DNA from: Serinicoccus kebangsaanensis
Lineage (GTDB): Bacteria > Actinomycetota > Actinomycetes > Actinomycetales > Dermatophilaceae
Length of the DNA stretch: 64,000 nucleotides
NCBI RefSeq assembly: GCF_008919445.1
Contig: NZ_VSLG01000012.1
Location: 47,135-111,134, forward strand
Reading direction: 5' to 3'
Part shown: positions 34,191 to 42,975 of the stretch, one piece after another
How positions within the stretch are numbered: the first letter of the stretch is position 1
Layout: every line of letters starts with the position of its first letter
Notes under the pieces: model-generated
Database searches by the model: none
What the model was told of the DNA's origin: nothing
Seen by the model: only the letters and a program-made list of their open reading frames with translations
Position numbers and translations under genes: made by a program

Positions 34191-35977
34191 CAGGGGGACT
34201 CGGTGACGCTGCCGACGTCGTCCGCGCCGTCCGCGTCCCCGCCCGCGTCGTCGACGTCGCCCGCGTCCCCGTCGCCCGCGTCCTCCTCGATCTCCGGCAG
34301 GTCCAGCGGGGGCAGGGTGGTGACCACCGCGTCGTCCGGCGGCGTGACCTCGACGGTCGTCGGGTCCGCCTCGGAGTCGCTGATGATCTGGTCGACAGCC
34401 TGCACCGACACGCCGAGGTCCGGCGAGCAGGTCCGGTCGGCCGGCGCCTGCGGCTGGATGGTGCGGCCGTTGATCAGGCTCACGTCGTCGAACTGCGGCC
34501 GCCCGGACACCAGGTTGCGATAGCTGTAGCGCGTCAGGCTGCTGATCGAGCAGTCCGCGCCGAAGGTGAGGATGTCGAAGCTGTAGGGATGTCCCTGGAG
34601 CTCACCCGCCGTCTCCGGGTCCTCCTCGGCCGCCTCCTGCGCCTGCTCGGTCAGCGGCGGCAGGCGGAACTGGTTGACCAGCCCGCCGCCGGTGAACGAC
34701 CCGACCTGCAGGTGCTGCCCGGTGAGGTCCGGGGCGTGCATGTGCCCGTTGACGGTGACCGCCTCCGCGCTGACCCGGTCCGCGGCGTACGGCTGGTGGG
34801 TGAGCACGATGTCGCTGAGCGGCATCCCCTCGGTCGCCTCCTGGAAGCGCTGCGCGAGCGCGCTCTGGTCGGCGCCGTAGTCGTCGCTGCGCTGGTTGAA
34901 GTAGCGGCTGTCGTTGAAGCCGGTGACCGTCACCCCGTTGACGCTGATCTGCTGCAGCTCGCCCTCGGTCGGCTCCACCAGCGCGACGTTGGGCACCTGC
35001 GCCATCCGGTCCAGCATGCCCTCGTCGCGGGCGAAGGCCCCGTCGTGGTTGCCGCGGACGTAGATGTAGGGGACGCCGAGGCTCTCGATGCCCTGGTAGA
35101 TGCCGGTGAGGTCGCCCTCGTCGGCCTGCCCGAAGTTGACGATGTCACCGGCGTCGATGACGGCGTCGATGTCCTGGGTCTGCACGATCTCGCGCATGAG
35201 GGGGTACTGGTTGAGCCCGTGGATGTCGCTGACCAGGAGGAACCGGGCCGCTGCCGGTGTGTCCGCGCTCTCCGGGCTGAACTCCTCCCGCATCGCCGAG
35301 CTCAGCGCCAGCAGGTTGGTGACGTAGACGGCGCCCTGGTCGGCCTTGCGGTCCAGCCCGGCGAGGATGTCGGTGTTCTGCTCCACCAGCGACAGCAGGC
35401 TCGTGGTCCGGAACTCGCCCACCCGGTCCGTGCGATAGGTGAGGTATGCCGCGGTGCCCGGCACCACCATCGCCAGCACCGTCGCCACGGCCGAGGCCAG
35501 CACCCCGCGGACGTAGCGGTCTCGCGCGGGGTGCGCGGAGGCATACGCCAGCATCACCAGGACGGTGGTCACCAGCGCCCCCGCCGCGAACTTCCAGGCC
35601 AGCTCGGCCACCCCGGCGTCGATCGCCTCGCGCAGCTCCGCCGGCGTGGGCTCCAGGTCCGCCGTGCGCAGCTGCCCCTGCCGGAGCAGATCGGTGACCT
35701 CCTCGCGGACCTGCACCTGACCCTCGAGACCGGGGGCGGGCAGCACGGCGCGGCGGAAGGACACCTCCATGTCACCGACGACCGTCGGCAGGCGCACGCT
35801 CGAGTCGAGCCGCGGCTCGATGGAGATGTCGGCGGAGAAGTAGCGGGTCTCGGTGTGCACCGGCCACAGCTGGGTCGTCGCGACGCCACCGACGAAGGCG
35901 AGCAGCAGCAGCAGGACCACGACGCCGCTGCGTCGCAGCCCGGTGATCACGCTCCCGATGCGCTCACGGCTGCCCAT
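34190..35977 (-). CDS. Membrane metallophosphoesterase
   Basis: This 595-residue protein has an N-terminal membrane helix (about 16-36) and two more helices near 135-190. The calcineurin-like domain carries VSDIHG, DAGDIV, RGNHD, THQP and NGHMHAPD, a full dimetal site. A C-terminal tail of about 80 residues is Asp/Glu-rich. It probably faces the outside or the cytoplasm as a membrane-bound phosphohydrolase; the substrate is unknown. The leaderless -10 box supports the ATG at 35977. Confidence 0.85.
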   Translation of the reverse strand: MGSRERIGSVITGLRRSGVVVLLLLLAFVGGVATTQLWPVHTETRYFSADISIEPRLDSSVRLPTVVGDMEVSFRRAVLPAPGLEGQVQVREEVTDLLRQGQLRTADLEPTPAELREAIDAGVAELAWKFAAGALVTTVLVMLAYASAHPARDRYVRGVLASAVATVLAMVVPGTAAYLTYRTDRVGEFRTTSLLSLVEQNTDILAGLDRKADQGAVYVTNLLALSSAMREEFSPESADTPAAARFLLVSDIHGLNQYPLMREIVQTQDIDAVIDAGDIVNFGQADEGDLTGIYQGIESLGVPYIYVRGNHDGAFARDEGMLDRMAQVPNVALVEPTEGELQQISVNGVTVTGFNDSRYFNQRSDDYGADQSALAQRFQEATEGMPLSDIVLTHQPYAADRVSAEAVTVNGHMHAPDLTGQHLQVGSFTGGGLVNQFRLPPLTEQAQEAAEEDPETAGELQGHPYSFDILTFGADCSISSLTRYSYRNLVSGRPQFDDVSLINGRTIQPQAPADRTCSPDLGVSVQAVDQIISDSEADPTTVEVTPPDDAVVTTLPPLDLPEIEEDAGDGDAGDVDDAGGDADGADDVGSVTESP

Positions 35978-35990
35978 CGGCACGAGCCTA
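35978..35990 (-). promoter_or_regulatory. Leaderless promoter of the metallophosphoesterase gene
   Basis: TAGGCT (35985-35990, minus strand) with seven bases to the ATG at 35977. It lies back to back with the promoter of the FAD dehydrogenase gene. Confidence 0.55.
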
Positions 35991-36019
35991 GCGACCGGCA
36001 CGACGGGCGATGACCGGGG

Positions 36020-36033
36020 TAACGTCGGCGGGC
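36020..36033 (+). promoter_or_regulatory. Leaderless promoter of the FAD dehydrogenase gene
   Basis: TAACGT (36020-36025) with eight bases to the ATG at 36034. It supports this ATG over one 24 bases upstream. Confidence 0.5.
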
Positions 36034-37719
36034 ATGGCAGAGCGTGCGGACGTCGTGGTCGTCGGGGCAGGGCTGGCCGGGTTGGTCGCCACGGCCGAGC
36101 TGGTGAGCCGGGGCCGCCGGGTGGTGCTGGTCGACCAGGAGTCCACGGACCACCTGGGCGGCCAGGCGTGGTGGAGCTTCGGCGGGCTCTTCCTCATCGA
36201 CAGCCCCGAGCAGCGGCGGATGCGGATCCACGACTCGGTCGAGCTCGCCTGGCAGGACTGGCGGGGCAGCGCCGGGTGGGACCGGGTCGGCGACGCCGAC
36301 GCCCCCGGTGAGGACGACTGGGGCATGCGCTGGGCCCGGGCCTACGTGGAGTGGGCCGCGGGGGAGAAGCGGGCGTGGCTGCGCGAGCGCGGGGTGCGCT
36401 TCTTCCCGGTGGTGGGATGGGCCGAGCGGGGCGACGGCACGGCCACGGGTCACGGCAACTCGGTGCCCCGCTTCCACCTGACCTGGGGCACCGGTCCGGG
36501 GCTGGTCGAGCCGTTCGAGCGGGTCGTCCGCGACGGCGTGGCCGCCGGCCTGGTCCGGCTGCGCGGCAGGCACCGCGTCACCGGACTGGCCACCACCGAC
36601 GGCGCGGTGACCGGTGTGCACTGCCAGGTGCTCGCGGACGACCCCGTCGAGCGGGGTATGCCCTCTTCCCGCGAGGTGGTCGGCGAGGCCGAGGTCGAGG
36701 CCGGCGCGGTCGTGGTCACCACGGGGGGCATCGGCGCGAACCACGACCTCATCGCCCGGTTCTGGCCCGAGCGGCTCGGCACCCCGCCGCAGGACGTGGT
36801 GACCGGCGTCCCCGCCTACGTCGACGGGTCGATGCTCGACCCGGTCCAGGCGGTCGGTGCCCGGCTCGTCAACCGGGACCGGATGTGGCACTACGTGGAG
36901 GGCATACCGAACCACTCACCGGTGTGGCCGGGCCACGGCATCCGCATCCTGCCAGGGCCGAGCAGCCTGTGGCTGGACGCCACCGGACGCCGGCTGCCCG
37001 CGCCCTTCCTCCCGGGGTTCGACACGCTCGGGACGCTGGCGCACCTGCGGCGCACCGCGCCCGGGCACGACCACAGCTGGTTCGTGGCCAGCCGCACGGT
37101 GCTGGGCAAGGAGTACGCGCTGTCCGGCTCGGAGCAGAACCCGGACCTCACCGGTCGGTCGGTGCGACAGGTGCTGGGTCGGGTGACGACGGACGTGCCG
37201 GCGCCGGTCCAGGCCTTCGTGGACCACGGCGCCGACGTCGTCGAGGCGGACACCGTGGAGGAGCTGGTCGAGAGGATGAACGGGCTCACCGGTGCCAGGC
37301 TGGTCGACGCGGCGCAGCTCCGTGAGGTCGTCGAGGCGAGGGACCGGGAGCTGGCCAACGGCTACGGCAAGGACGTGCAGGTGGCGCTCGTGCGGGCGGC
37401 CCGGAGGTCATGGGGGGACAGGCTGATCCGCACCGCGCCGCCGCACCGGTTCCTGGACCCGGAGCACGGCCCGCTCGTCGCGGTCCGGTTGCGGGTGCTG
37501 ACCCGCAAGACCCTCGGCGGCGTCCAGACCGACCTCGGGTCCAGGGCGTTGGACCGGCACGGAGCGCCGATCCCAGGGTTGTATGCCGCGGGCGAGGTCG
37601 CGGGGTTCGGCGGTGGCGGCGTGCACGGCTACCGCTCGCTCGAGGGGACCTTCCTCGGCGGGTGCCTCTTCTCGGGCCGGGCGGCCGGGCGGGCCGCCGC
37701 CACCGATGTGGTTGGCTGA
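36034..37719 (+). CDS. FAD-binding dehydrogenase (KstD/fumarate reductase flavoprotein-like)
   Basis: This 561-residue flavoprotein has an N-terminal Rossmann FAD motif (VVVVGAGLAGLVATAEL) and a C-terminal FAD region ending GLYAAGEVAGFGGGGVHGYR then LEGTFLGGCLFSGRAAGR. It resembles the FAD-binding family 2 enzymes such as 3-ketosteroid-delta-1-dehydrogenase, though substrate cannot be assigned. A Nudix gene follows after 5 bases and may be in the same transcript. Confidence 0.88.
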   Translation: MAERADVVVVGAGLAGLVATAELVSRGRRVVLVDQESTDHLGGQAWWSFGGLFLIDSPEQRRMRIHDSVELAWQDWRGSAGWDRVGDADAPGEDDWGMRWARAYVEWAAGEKRAWLRERGVRFFPVVGWAERGDGTATGHGNSVPRFHLTWGTGPGLVEPFERVVRDGVAAGLVRLRGRHRVTGLATTDGAVTGVHCQVLADDPVERGMPSSREVVGEAEVEAGAVVVTTGGIGANHDLIARFWPERLGTPPQDVVTGVPAYVDGSMLDPVQAVGARLVNRDRMWHYVEGIPNHSPVWPGHGIRILPGPSSLWLDATGRRLPAPFLPGFDTLGTLAHLRRTAPGHDHSWFVASRTVLGKEYALSGSEQNPDLTGRSVRQVLGRVTTDVPAPVQAFVDHGADVVEADTVEELVERMNGLTGARLVDAAQLREVVEARDRELANGYGKDVQVALVRAARRSWGDRLIRTAPPHRFLDPEHGPLVAVRLRVLTRKTLGGVQTDLGSRALDRHGAPIPGLYAAGEVAGFGGGGVHGYRSLEGTFLGGCLFSGRAAGRAAATDVVG

Positions 37720-37724
37720 CGCCC

Positions 37725-38237
37725 ATGGACCTGTCCACCGTGCGCCGCAAGGCCAGCACCGCGGCGCTGCTGGGCTTCCGGGTGACCCCCGGACCGCTGA
37801 AGCGGGCGGTGGTGCGCACCGTGGCCCCGAGCTACACGGTCGGCGCGGTCTGCGTGATCGAGCACGAGCGGGAGTTCCTCGTCCTGTGGCAGCCGCACCG
37901 GCGCGGCTGGAGCCTGCCGGGCGGTCTGCTGGGCCGCGCGGAGGAGCCGTCCGACGCCGTCCGGCGCGAGGTGGCCGAGGAGGTGGGGCTGGACATCGAC
38001 CCTGGTGATCCGGTGACGGTGCGGGTCGACCCGGTCGAGCAGGGCGTCGACGTCGTCTTCCGGGTCGTGCTCACCGAGCGGCCGGACCTGGCGCTGGCGA
38101 CCGAGGCCCGCAAGGCCCGCTGGACCAGCCGGGCCGAGCTGGGACCTGCCGACCGGGACACCAGGGGGATCCTCGACGTGCTCGCGCACGCCGACGCGAC
38201 ATCCCGTCCGGGGCGTCTGCTCGACGTGCGACAGTAG
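37725..38237 (+). CDS. Nudix hydrolase
   Basis: This 170-residue protein has a complete Nudix box: GGLLGRAEEPSDAVRREVAE then EVGL (about residues 64-87), in the order G-x5-E-x7-REUxEExGU. It lacks a signal peptide. The substrate is unknown. The ATG at 37725 lies 5 bases after the FAD dehydrogenase stop. The lipoprotein gene starts four bases after its stop. Confidence 0.88.
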   Translation: MDLSTVRRKASTAALLGFRVTPGPLKRAVVRTVAPSYTVGAVCVIEHEREFLVLWQPHRRGWSLPGGLLGRAEEPSDAVRREVAEEVGLDIDPGDPVTVRVDPVEQGVDVVFRVVLTERPDLALATEARKARWTSRAELGPADRDTRGILDVLAHADATSRPGRLLDVRQ

Positions 38238-38241
38238 GACG

Positions 38242-39261
38242 GTGAGACGCACCTCTGCCGTCGTCGCGACGGCGCTCGCCGTCACGCTCACGGCCTGCAG
38301 CGGTGGGACGTCGGCGGACCAGGCGGGCGGCACGGGTGGGGAGGTGGCCGCGACCTCGCCACCCGAGGATCCCGCCACGACCACGTCGCCCGAGGGGTCG
38401 GCCACGCAGTCGGCTGCCCCGGCCCCCGGCGACGGGGACGACGCCGCCACGACGAGCGAGGCCCCGGTCGAGCTGCCCCGGGGCGGGCGCGAGATCTTCC
38501 CCGACTTCCGTCTCGTGGGGTATGTCGGGCACCCGGACTCGGCCGGGATGGGGCGGCTGGGCATCGGTGACCCGGACGAGCGGGCGGACGAGATCGAGAC
38601 CGAACTCGCCGACTTCGCCGGGGACCGGGAGATGCTGCCCGTGCTGGAGCTGGTGGTCTCCATCGCGCACCCCGTCCCCGGCGCCGACGGGACCTACCGC
38701 ACCCACGTGCCCGACCAGATGATCGACGACTTCCTGGCGCTGGCCCGGCGGCACGACGCGCTGCTGCTGCTCAACATCCAGACCGGGGCGGTCCCCTTCC
38801 CGGAGGAGGTGCCGCAGTTCGAGGAGTGGCTGGTCGAGCCGGATGTCGGTGTGGCCCTCGACCCCGAGTGGGCGGTGCAGCCGGGGCAGGTTCCGGGTCA
38901 GGTCTACGGGAGCACGACCGGCGCGGAGCTGGACGAGGTCGCGGCATACCTCGCCGACCTCGTGGACGAGCACGACCTGCCCGAGAAGGCGATGGTCTAC
39001 CACCAGGTCGCCTCCAGCGTGGTGCGGGAGGAGTCCGGTCTCACCGAGCACGACGGCGTCGTGGCCATCAAGTCGGTGGACGGCATCGGGCACCCGCTGG
39101 ACAAGGTGGCCACCTACGAGCGGGTCACCGAGTCCACCCCGGAGCACGTGCACGGCGGCTTCAAGCTCTTCCTCGAGGAGGACGTCGAGTTCGGCCCGCT
39201 CATGACGCCCGAGGAGGTGGCCGAGCTCGACCCCGAGGTGGAGTACCTCATGGTCGAGTGA
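38242..39261 (+). CDS. Secreted lipoprotein of unknown function
   Basis: This 339-residue protein starts with GTG and has a lipoprotein signal peptide (lipobox LTAC, Cys about residue 18), a Thr/Ser/Pro-rich linker and a 230-residue domain (FRLVGYVGHPDS) that looks like an alpha/beta barrel: alternating strand and helix, with VVSIAHPVP, LLLLNIQTG, VALDPEW and MVYHQVASS as likely strand ends. I do not recognise a family by name. It may be an extracytoplasmic hydrolase-like domain. Confidence 0.7.
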   Translation: MRRTSAVVATALAVTLTACSGGTSADQAGGTGGEVAATSPPEDPATTTSPEGSATQSAAPAPGDGDDAATTSEAPVELPRGGREIFPDFRLVGYVGHPDSAGMGRLGIGDPDERADEIETELADFAGDREMLPVLELVVSIAHPVPGADGTYRTHVPDQMIDDFLALARRHDALLLLNIQTGAVPFPEEVPQFEEWLVEPDVGVALDPEWAVQPGQVPGQVYGSTTGAELDEVAAYLADLVDEHDLPEKAMVYHQVASSVVREESGLTEHDGVVAIKSVDGIGHPLDKVATYERVTESTPEHVHGGFKLFLEEDVEFGPLMTPEEVAELDPEVEYLMVE

Positions 39262-39276
39262 GCGCCCGCTGATCGG

Positions 39277-39348
39277 GACCTGTGCACGGATGAGCAGCCT
39301 GTGCCTACGGAGGAACGTGCGCACAGGCTGCATTCCCGCGCACAGGTC
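39277..39348. terminator. Nested palindrome between convergent genes
   Basis: Outer arms GACCTGTGC (39277-39285) and GCACAGGTC (39340-39348) and inner arms GCAGCCTGTGC (39294-39304) and GCACAGGCTGC (39321-39331) pair perfectly with eight-base bulges on both sides and a 16-base loop. It lies between the convergent lipoprotein and methyltransferase genes, so it is a likely bidirectional terminator or a repeat element. Confidence 0.7.
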
Positions 39349-39378
39349 GACGGGGGGAGGTATGCCCGGCCCGCTCTG

Positions 39379-39963
39379 TCAGTCCGTGACCGCCGCGATC
39401 GAGGCGTGCGGGCGCGTGTGCGCCTCCTGCCGGTGCTGCACCCGGGAGATGCGCCAGCCTGAGTGGCTCAGCTCGGCCGCCATGGTGACGGCGGACCACG
39501 TGTATGCCGTCGTCACGGCGTGGTCGAAGGCCGCACCGTGCGGGCCGTCGAAGAAGCCGAGCAGGACACTGCCGCCCGGAGGCAGGGCCTCGTGCATCTG
39601 CGTCAGGGCACCCCCGACCTGACCCGGAGCGAGGTGGATGAGGGAATACCACGCCAGGATGCCGCCGTAGCGGTGCCTGCCGGCCAGATCCTCGACGCCA
39701 CCGACGTCGAACCTGACCTCGGGGTGCCGCGCCCGCGCCAGGTCGATGAACTCCCGCGTCGGGTCCACGCCCCGGACATCATGCCCCTGCGCCGCGAGGC
39801 GGGCGCTCCAGTGGCCGGGGCCGCAGCCGAGGTCCAGGAGGGGGCCGCGGACAGACCTCGCCCAGGTCTCGATCCAGGTGCTGTCAGCGGTCAGGTCGAG
39901 GCCGTCGATGAAGGCGGCGTACTCGCCCGCGCGTGCGGCATAGGCCTCGCGCACCCCACTCAC
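39379..39963 (-). CDS. Class I SAM-dependent methyltransferase
   Basis: This 194-residue protein has methyltransferase motif I LLDLGCGPGHWSARLA and motif II/III VRGVDPTREFIDLARARHP. There is no substrate-binding extension, so the substrate is unknown. The start is a GTG that overlaps the stop of the quinone reductase gene (GTGA). It is the last gene of a two-gene operon and ends near the nested palindrome. Confidence 0.85.
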   Translation of the reverse strand: MSGVREAYAARAGEYAAFIDGLDLTADSTWIETWARSVRGPLLDLGCGPGHWSARLAAQGHDVRGVDPTREFIDLARARHPEVRFDVGGVEDLAGRHRYGGILAWYSLIHLAPGQVGGALTQMHEALPPGGSVLLGFFDGPHGAAFDHAVTTAYTWSAVTMAAELSHSGWRISRVQHRQEAHTRPHASIAAVTD

Positions 39964-40949
39964 TCGGCCACGCTGAGCAGGATCTTGCCGATGTGCTCGC
40001 TCGCCTCCATCTCGCGGTGCGCGGCGGCGGCGTCCTCCAGCGGGTGGCGCGACTGGATCAGCGGCCGCACCTGCCCGGCGGCGATCCAGGGCCAGACGTG
40101 CTCCCGCACCTGGGCGACGATCTCCGCCTTGCTCGCCAGCGACCGGGAGCGCAGCGAGGTCGCCATCACCTTCGCCCGCTTGACGAGCAGCGCCCCCAGG
40201 TCCAGCTCTCCCTTCCGCCCGCCGAGGAGCCCGATGACGACGAGCCGGCCGTCGTGCGCCAGCGCCCGCACGTTGTCGGTGAGGTAGGCGGCCCCCACCA
40301 CGTCGAGGATCACGTCGGCGCCGGCGCCACCGGTGGCGTCCCGCAGCTCCTCGACGAAGTCCTGCTCGCGGTAGTTGACGAGGATCTCGGCGCCGAGCTC
40401 CCGGCAGGCCGCCAGCTTCTGCGCCGATCCGGCGGTCACCGCGACCCGTGCCCCGAGCGCCGTCGCCACCTGGATCGCCATGGTGCCGATGCCGCTGGAG
40501 CCACCGTGCAGCAGCACGGTCTCGCCGTCGCGCAGCCCCGCCTCCATGACCAGGTTGCTCCAGACCGTGCAGGCGACCTCCGGGAGCGCGGCCGCGTCCC
40601 CGAGCGGTATGCCGTCGGGCACGGGGAGCAGCTGCCCCACCGGGACCGCGACGGTCTCGGCATACCCTCCACCGGCGAGCAGGGCGCAGATCTCGTCGCC
40701 CACCGCCCATCCGGCGTCCTGGGTGCCCTCGCCCAGGGCGCTGATCCGCCCGCTGACCTCCAGGCCGGGCAGCTCCGAGGCGCCGGGGGGCGGTGGGTAG
40801 GCGCCCTTGCGCTGCTGGACGTCGGCGCGGTTCACCCCCGCGGCGACCACCTCGACGAGGACCTCGCCCGGACCGGCGGTGGGGGCAGGGACGTCGGCAG
40901 GGACGAGGGCGTCGGGCTCGCCGGGCTCGGGGATGGTGATGGCTCGCAT
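39960..40949 (-). CDS. NAD(P)H quinone oxidoreductase, zinc-free MDR family
   Basis: This 329-residue medium-chain reductase belongs to the PIG3/quinone oxidoreductase group: ITIPEPGEPDALVPADVPAP, AAGVNRADVQQRKGAYPPPP, and NADPH site LLHGGSSGIGTMAIQVA. The zinc-binding cysteines of alcohol dehydrogenases are absent. The ATG at 40949 is seven bases after TAGTCT, which fits a leaderless mRNA. Expected to reduce quinones or enals. Confidence 0.92.
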   Translation of the reverse strand: MRAITIPEPGEPDALVPADVPAPTAGPGEVLVEVVAAGVNRADVQQRKGAYPPPPGASELPGLEVSGRISALGEGTQDAGWAVGDEICALLAGGGYAETVAVPVGQLLPVPDGIPLGDAAALPEVACTVWSNLVMEAGLRDGETVLLHGGSSGIGTMAIQVATALGARVAVTAGSAQKLAACRELGAEILVNYREQDFVEELRDATGGAGADVILDVVGAAYLTDNVRALAHDGRLVVIGLLGGRKGELDLGALLVKRAKVMATSLRSRSLASKAEIVAQVREHVWPWIAAGQVRPLIQSRHPLEDAAAAHREMEASEHIGKILLSVAE

Positions 40950-40962
40950 GCACCTCAGACTA
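40950..40962 (-). promoter_or_regulatory. Leaderless promoter of the quinone reductase gene
   Basis: TAGTCT on the minus strand (40957-40962) with a seven-base gap to the ATG at 40949. Confidence 0.55.
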
Positions 40963-41085
40963 GGGTCCTCGGTTCACCGGGCCGACCGCACGTCGGTCTG
41001 GATGACGTCCGTGCCGGTGCAGAGCAGCGAGGCACCCAGGCTGCGGGATGCTGTCGCTCGCAGCGCGATCGACGGGGACCGTCAG

Positions 41086-41295
41086 TCAGTCGTCGAGGAC
41101 GAAGGTGACCTCGAGCGCCACCTGGTATGCCGTGACGGCGCCGTTCTCCAGCTCCACCTTCATGTCCTTGACCCAGGCGCCCTTCACATTGCGCAGGGTG
41201 TTGTTGGCGCGGTCGATGCCGACGTTGATGGCATCCTCGAAGCTGGTGTCGGAACGGCTGGTGATCTCGGTGACGCGGGCAACGGTGCCGGCCAT
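41086..41295 (-). CDS. Dodecin family flavin-binding protein
   Basis: This 69-residue protein matches dodecin: VARVTEITSRSDTSFEDAI, GIDRANNTLRNVKGAWVKDM and YQVALEVTFVLDD. Dodecins form hollow dodecamers that store flavins or coenzyme A. A strong AGGAGGAG Shine-Dalgarno precedes the ATG. The conserved Trp that stacks on flavin is present (GAWVKDM). Confidence 0.92.
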   Translation of the reverse strand: MAGTVARVTEITSRSDTSFEDAINVGIDRANNTLRNVKGAWVKDMKVELENGAVTAYQVALEVTFVLDD

Positions 41296-41393
41296 GGCTC
41301 CTCCTGGAGACGGTGGGTGTCGTCGGACGGTGCGATCCTGCCACCGTTGCGCCGGGAGCGCATGTCTGCGCACGGCCCCGCGTCGCCCTGCCG

Positions 41394-42671
41394 CTAACCG
41401 ATGAGGATGCCCGCGATGGCCGCGCTCATCAGGTTGGCGAGCGTCGCGGCCAGCACGGCCCGGATGCCGAGCTCGGCGATCTCCCGGCGCCGGTCCTTGA
41501 CCAGCGATCCGAGGCCGCCGAGCAGGATGCCCAGCGACCCCAGGTTGGCGAAGCCAGTGAGCGCGAAGGTGACGATGGCCGCCGTCTTCGGACTGAACTG
41601 CTCGATGCTGGGGGCGAAGTTCGAGAAGGCGACGAACTCGTTGACGATGACTTTCTGGCCGACGAAGCTGCCGGCGCTCGTCGCCTCGCCCCACGGCACG
41701 CCGATGACCGTCATGAGCGGGGCGAAGACGTAGCCGAGCAGCTGCTCGAAGGTGAGGTCCGGCTGCCCGAACCAGCCGCCGACCGTCCCGATCAGCAGGT
41801 TGACCAGAGCGATCAGGGAGATGAAGGCCAGCAGCATCGCGCCGATGTTGAGCGCGAGCTTGAGGCCGTCGGCCGCACCGGAGGCCGCCGCGTCGATGAC
41901 GTTGCGGTACTCCATCCCCTCGAGATCGTCCTCGTCGTTGGGTATGCCGTCCGCGTCCTTGTCGCCGTCCGGGTCGGCCGGCTCGTCGCTCACCAGCCGG
42001 TCCTGGCGCTCGGCGTCCTCCTCGTCCTCGGGCAGCACCAGCTTGGCCATCATCAACGCCCCGGGGGCAGCCATGAAGGAGGCGGCGATGAGGTACTCCA
42101 GCGGCGCCCCCAGCAGCGAGTACCCGACGAGGACCGAGCCCGCCACCGTCGACAGACCGCCGACCATGACGGCGAAGAGTCCCGAGCGGGAGAGTCCGCG
42201 CAGGTAGGGCCGGATGACCAAGGGCGCCTCGGTCTGGCCCACGAAGATGTTGGCGGCCGCGTTGACCGACTCCGCCTTGCGGGTGCCGAGCGCAGCCCCC
42301 AGGGCCGCACCGAGCCGCTCGACCACGAACTGCAGGATCTTGAAGTGGTAGAGCACGGCGGTCAGGGAGGCGAAGAAGATGATGACCGGGAGCACCTGGA
42401 AGGCGAAGACGACGCCGTCCTGCGGCAGCACCGACCCGAAGAGGAAGTCGATGCCGGCGTTCGAGGTGTTGATGACGGCCTGGACCCCCTCGGTGACCGC
42501 GCCGAGCGCTCGCTGCCCCCACGACCAGTAGAGGACGATGACGCCGAAGCCCACCTGGATCGCGAGGGCCGCCAGCACGGTGCGCCACCGCACGGCCCGC
42601 CGGTTCGTCGAGAGGAGCAGGGCGAGCGCGATGAGCGCCGCCATGCCGCCGATACCCCACAGCACGTCCAT
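41394..42671 (-). CDS. Concentrative nucleoside transporter (NupC/CNT family)
   Basis: This 425-residue membrane protein imports nucleosides with H+ or Na+. Family motifs are NAAANIFVGQTEAPLVIRPY, MAAPGALMMAKLVLPE, GVPWGEATSAGSFVGQK and FALTGFANLGSLGI. Between the MAKLVLPE segment and the next helix is an acidic loop (about residues 214-255) with Asp at 233, 235, 237, 239, 241, 246 and 248 and the core DADGIPNDED, which looks like a thrombospondin type 3 calcium repeat. GGGAGG precedes the ATG. Confidence 0.93.
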   Translation of the reverse strand: MDVLWGIGGMAALIALALLLSTNRRAVRWRTVLAALAIQVGFGVIVLYWSWGQRALGAVTEGVQAVINTSNAGIDFLFGSVLPQDGVVFAFQVLPVIIFFASLTAVLYHFKILQFVVERLGAALGAALGTRKAESVNAAANIFVGQTEAPLVIRPYLRGLSRSGLFAVMVGGLSTVAGSVLVGYSLLGAPLEYLIAASFMAAPGALMMAKLVLPEDEEDAERQDRLVSDEPADPDGDKDADGIPNDEDDLEGMEYRNVIDAAASGAADGLKLALNIGAMLLAFISLIALVNLLIGTVGGWFGQPDLTFEQLLGYVFAPLMTVIGVPWGEATSAGSFVGQKVIVNEFVAFSNFAPSIEQFSPKTAAIVTFALTGFANLGSLGILLGGLGSLVKDRRREIAELGIRAVLAATLANLMSAAIAGILIG

Positions 42672-42975
42672 CGTGACCTCCCGGTATGCATCGCCGACCA
42701 GTGGGGGCGACGGTACCGTGCGGCTGGGTCCGCGTCAGCCCCGGGAGCGGAGGGCGTCCACGACGCGGCCGGTCTGCACGGTTCACTCGGCGCCCATATC
42801 GAGAACACCATGTCCTGGGGGCGGGTGGCCGCCCCGGGGCTGGGCAGGCGTTCTTGCAGGTCTTCCGCCGACGGGATGGTCAATTCTGTTCAAGACCCGG
42901 GCCCAAGGCTGGACATACCTTCCTCCTGTCCAACAGGCGCTCTCCGGGCGCCCACACTCCATGGAGGTTCGACCG
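42672..42975. other. 304-base gene-free region between the CNT transporter and trpB
   Basis: No supportable coding sequence is seen. Near trpB, two hairpins compete for the same bases: CCTGT/ACAGG (42925-42937) and GGCGC/GCGCC (42936-42952), a possible attenuator-like arrangement. This region is also where the frequent GGTATGCC motif ends and a less typical segment begins. The ribosome site GGAGG (42963-42967) serves trpB. Confidence 0.5.

Noticed and set aside
42672..42975. Left att site matching the 3' end of tRNA-Pro
   Set aside because: No copy of the tRNA 3' sequence (TGGTCGGGGTGACAGG) was found by eye in this region or up to 46 kb.
42785..42975. A trp leader peptide upstream of trpB
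   Set aside because: The open frames there have at most one Trp codon and no Trp run, so a classical leader peptide is not supported.
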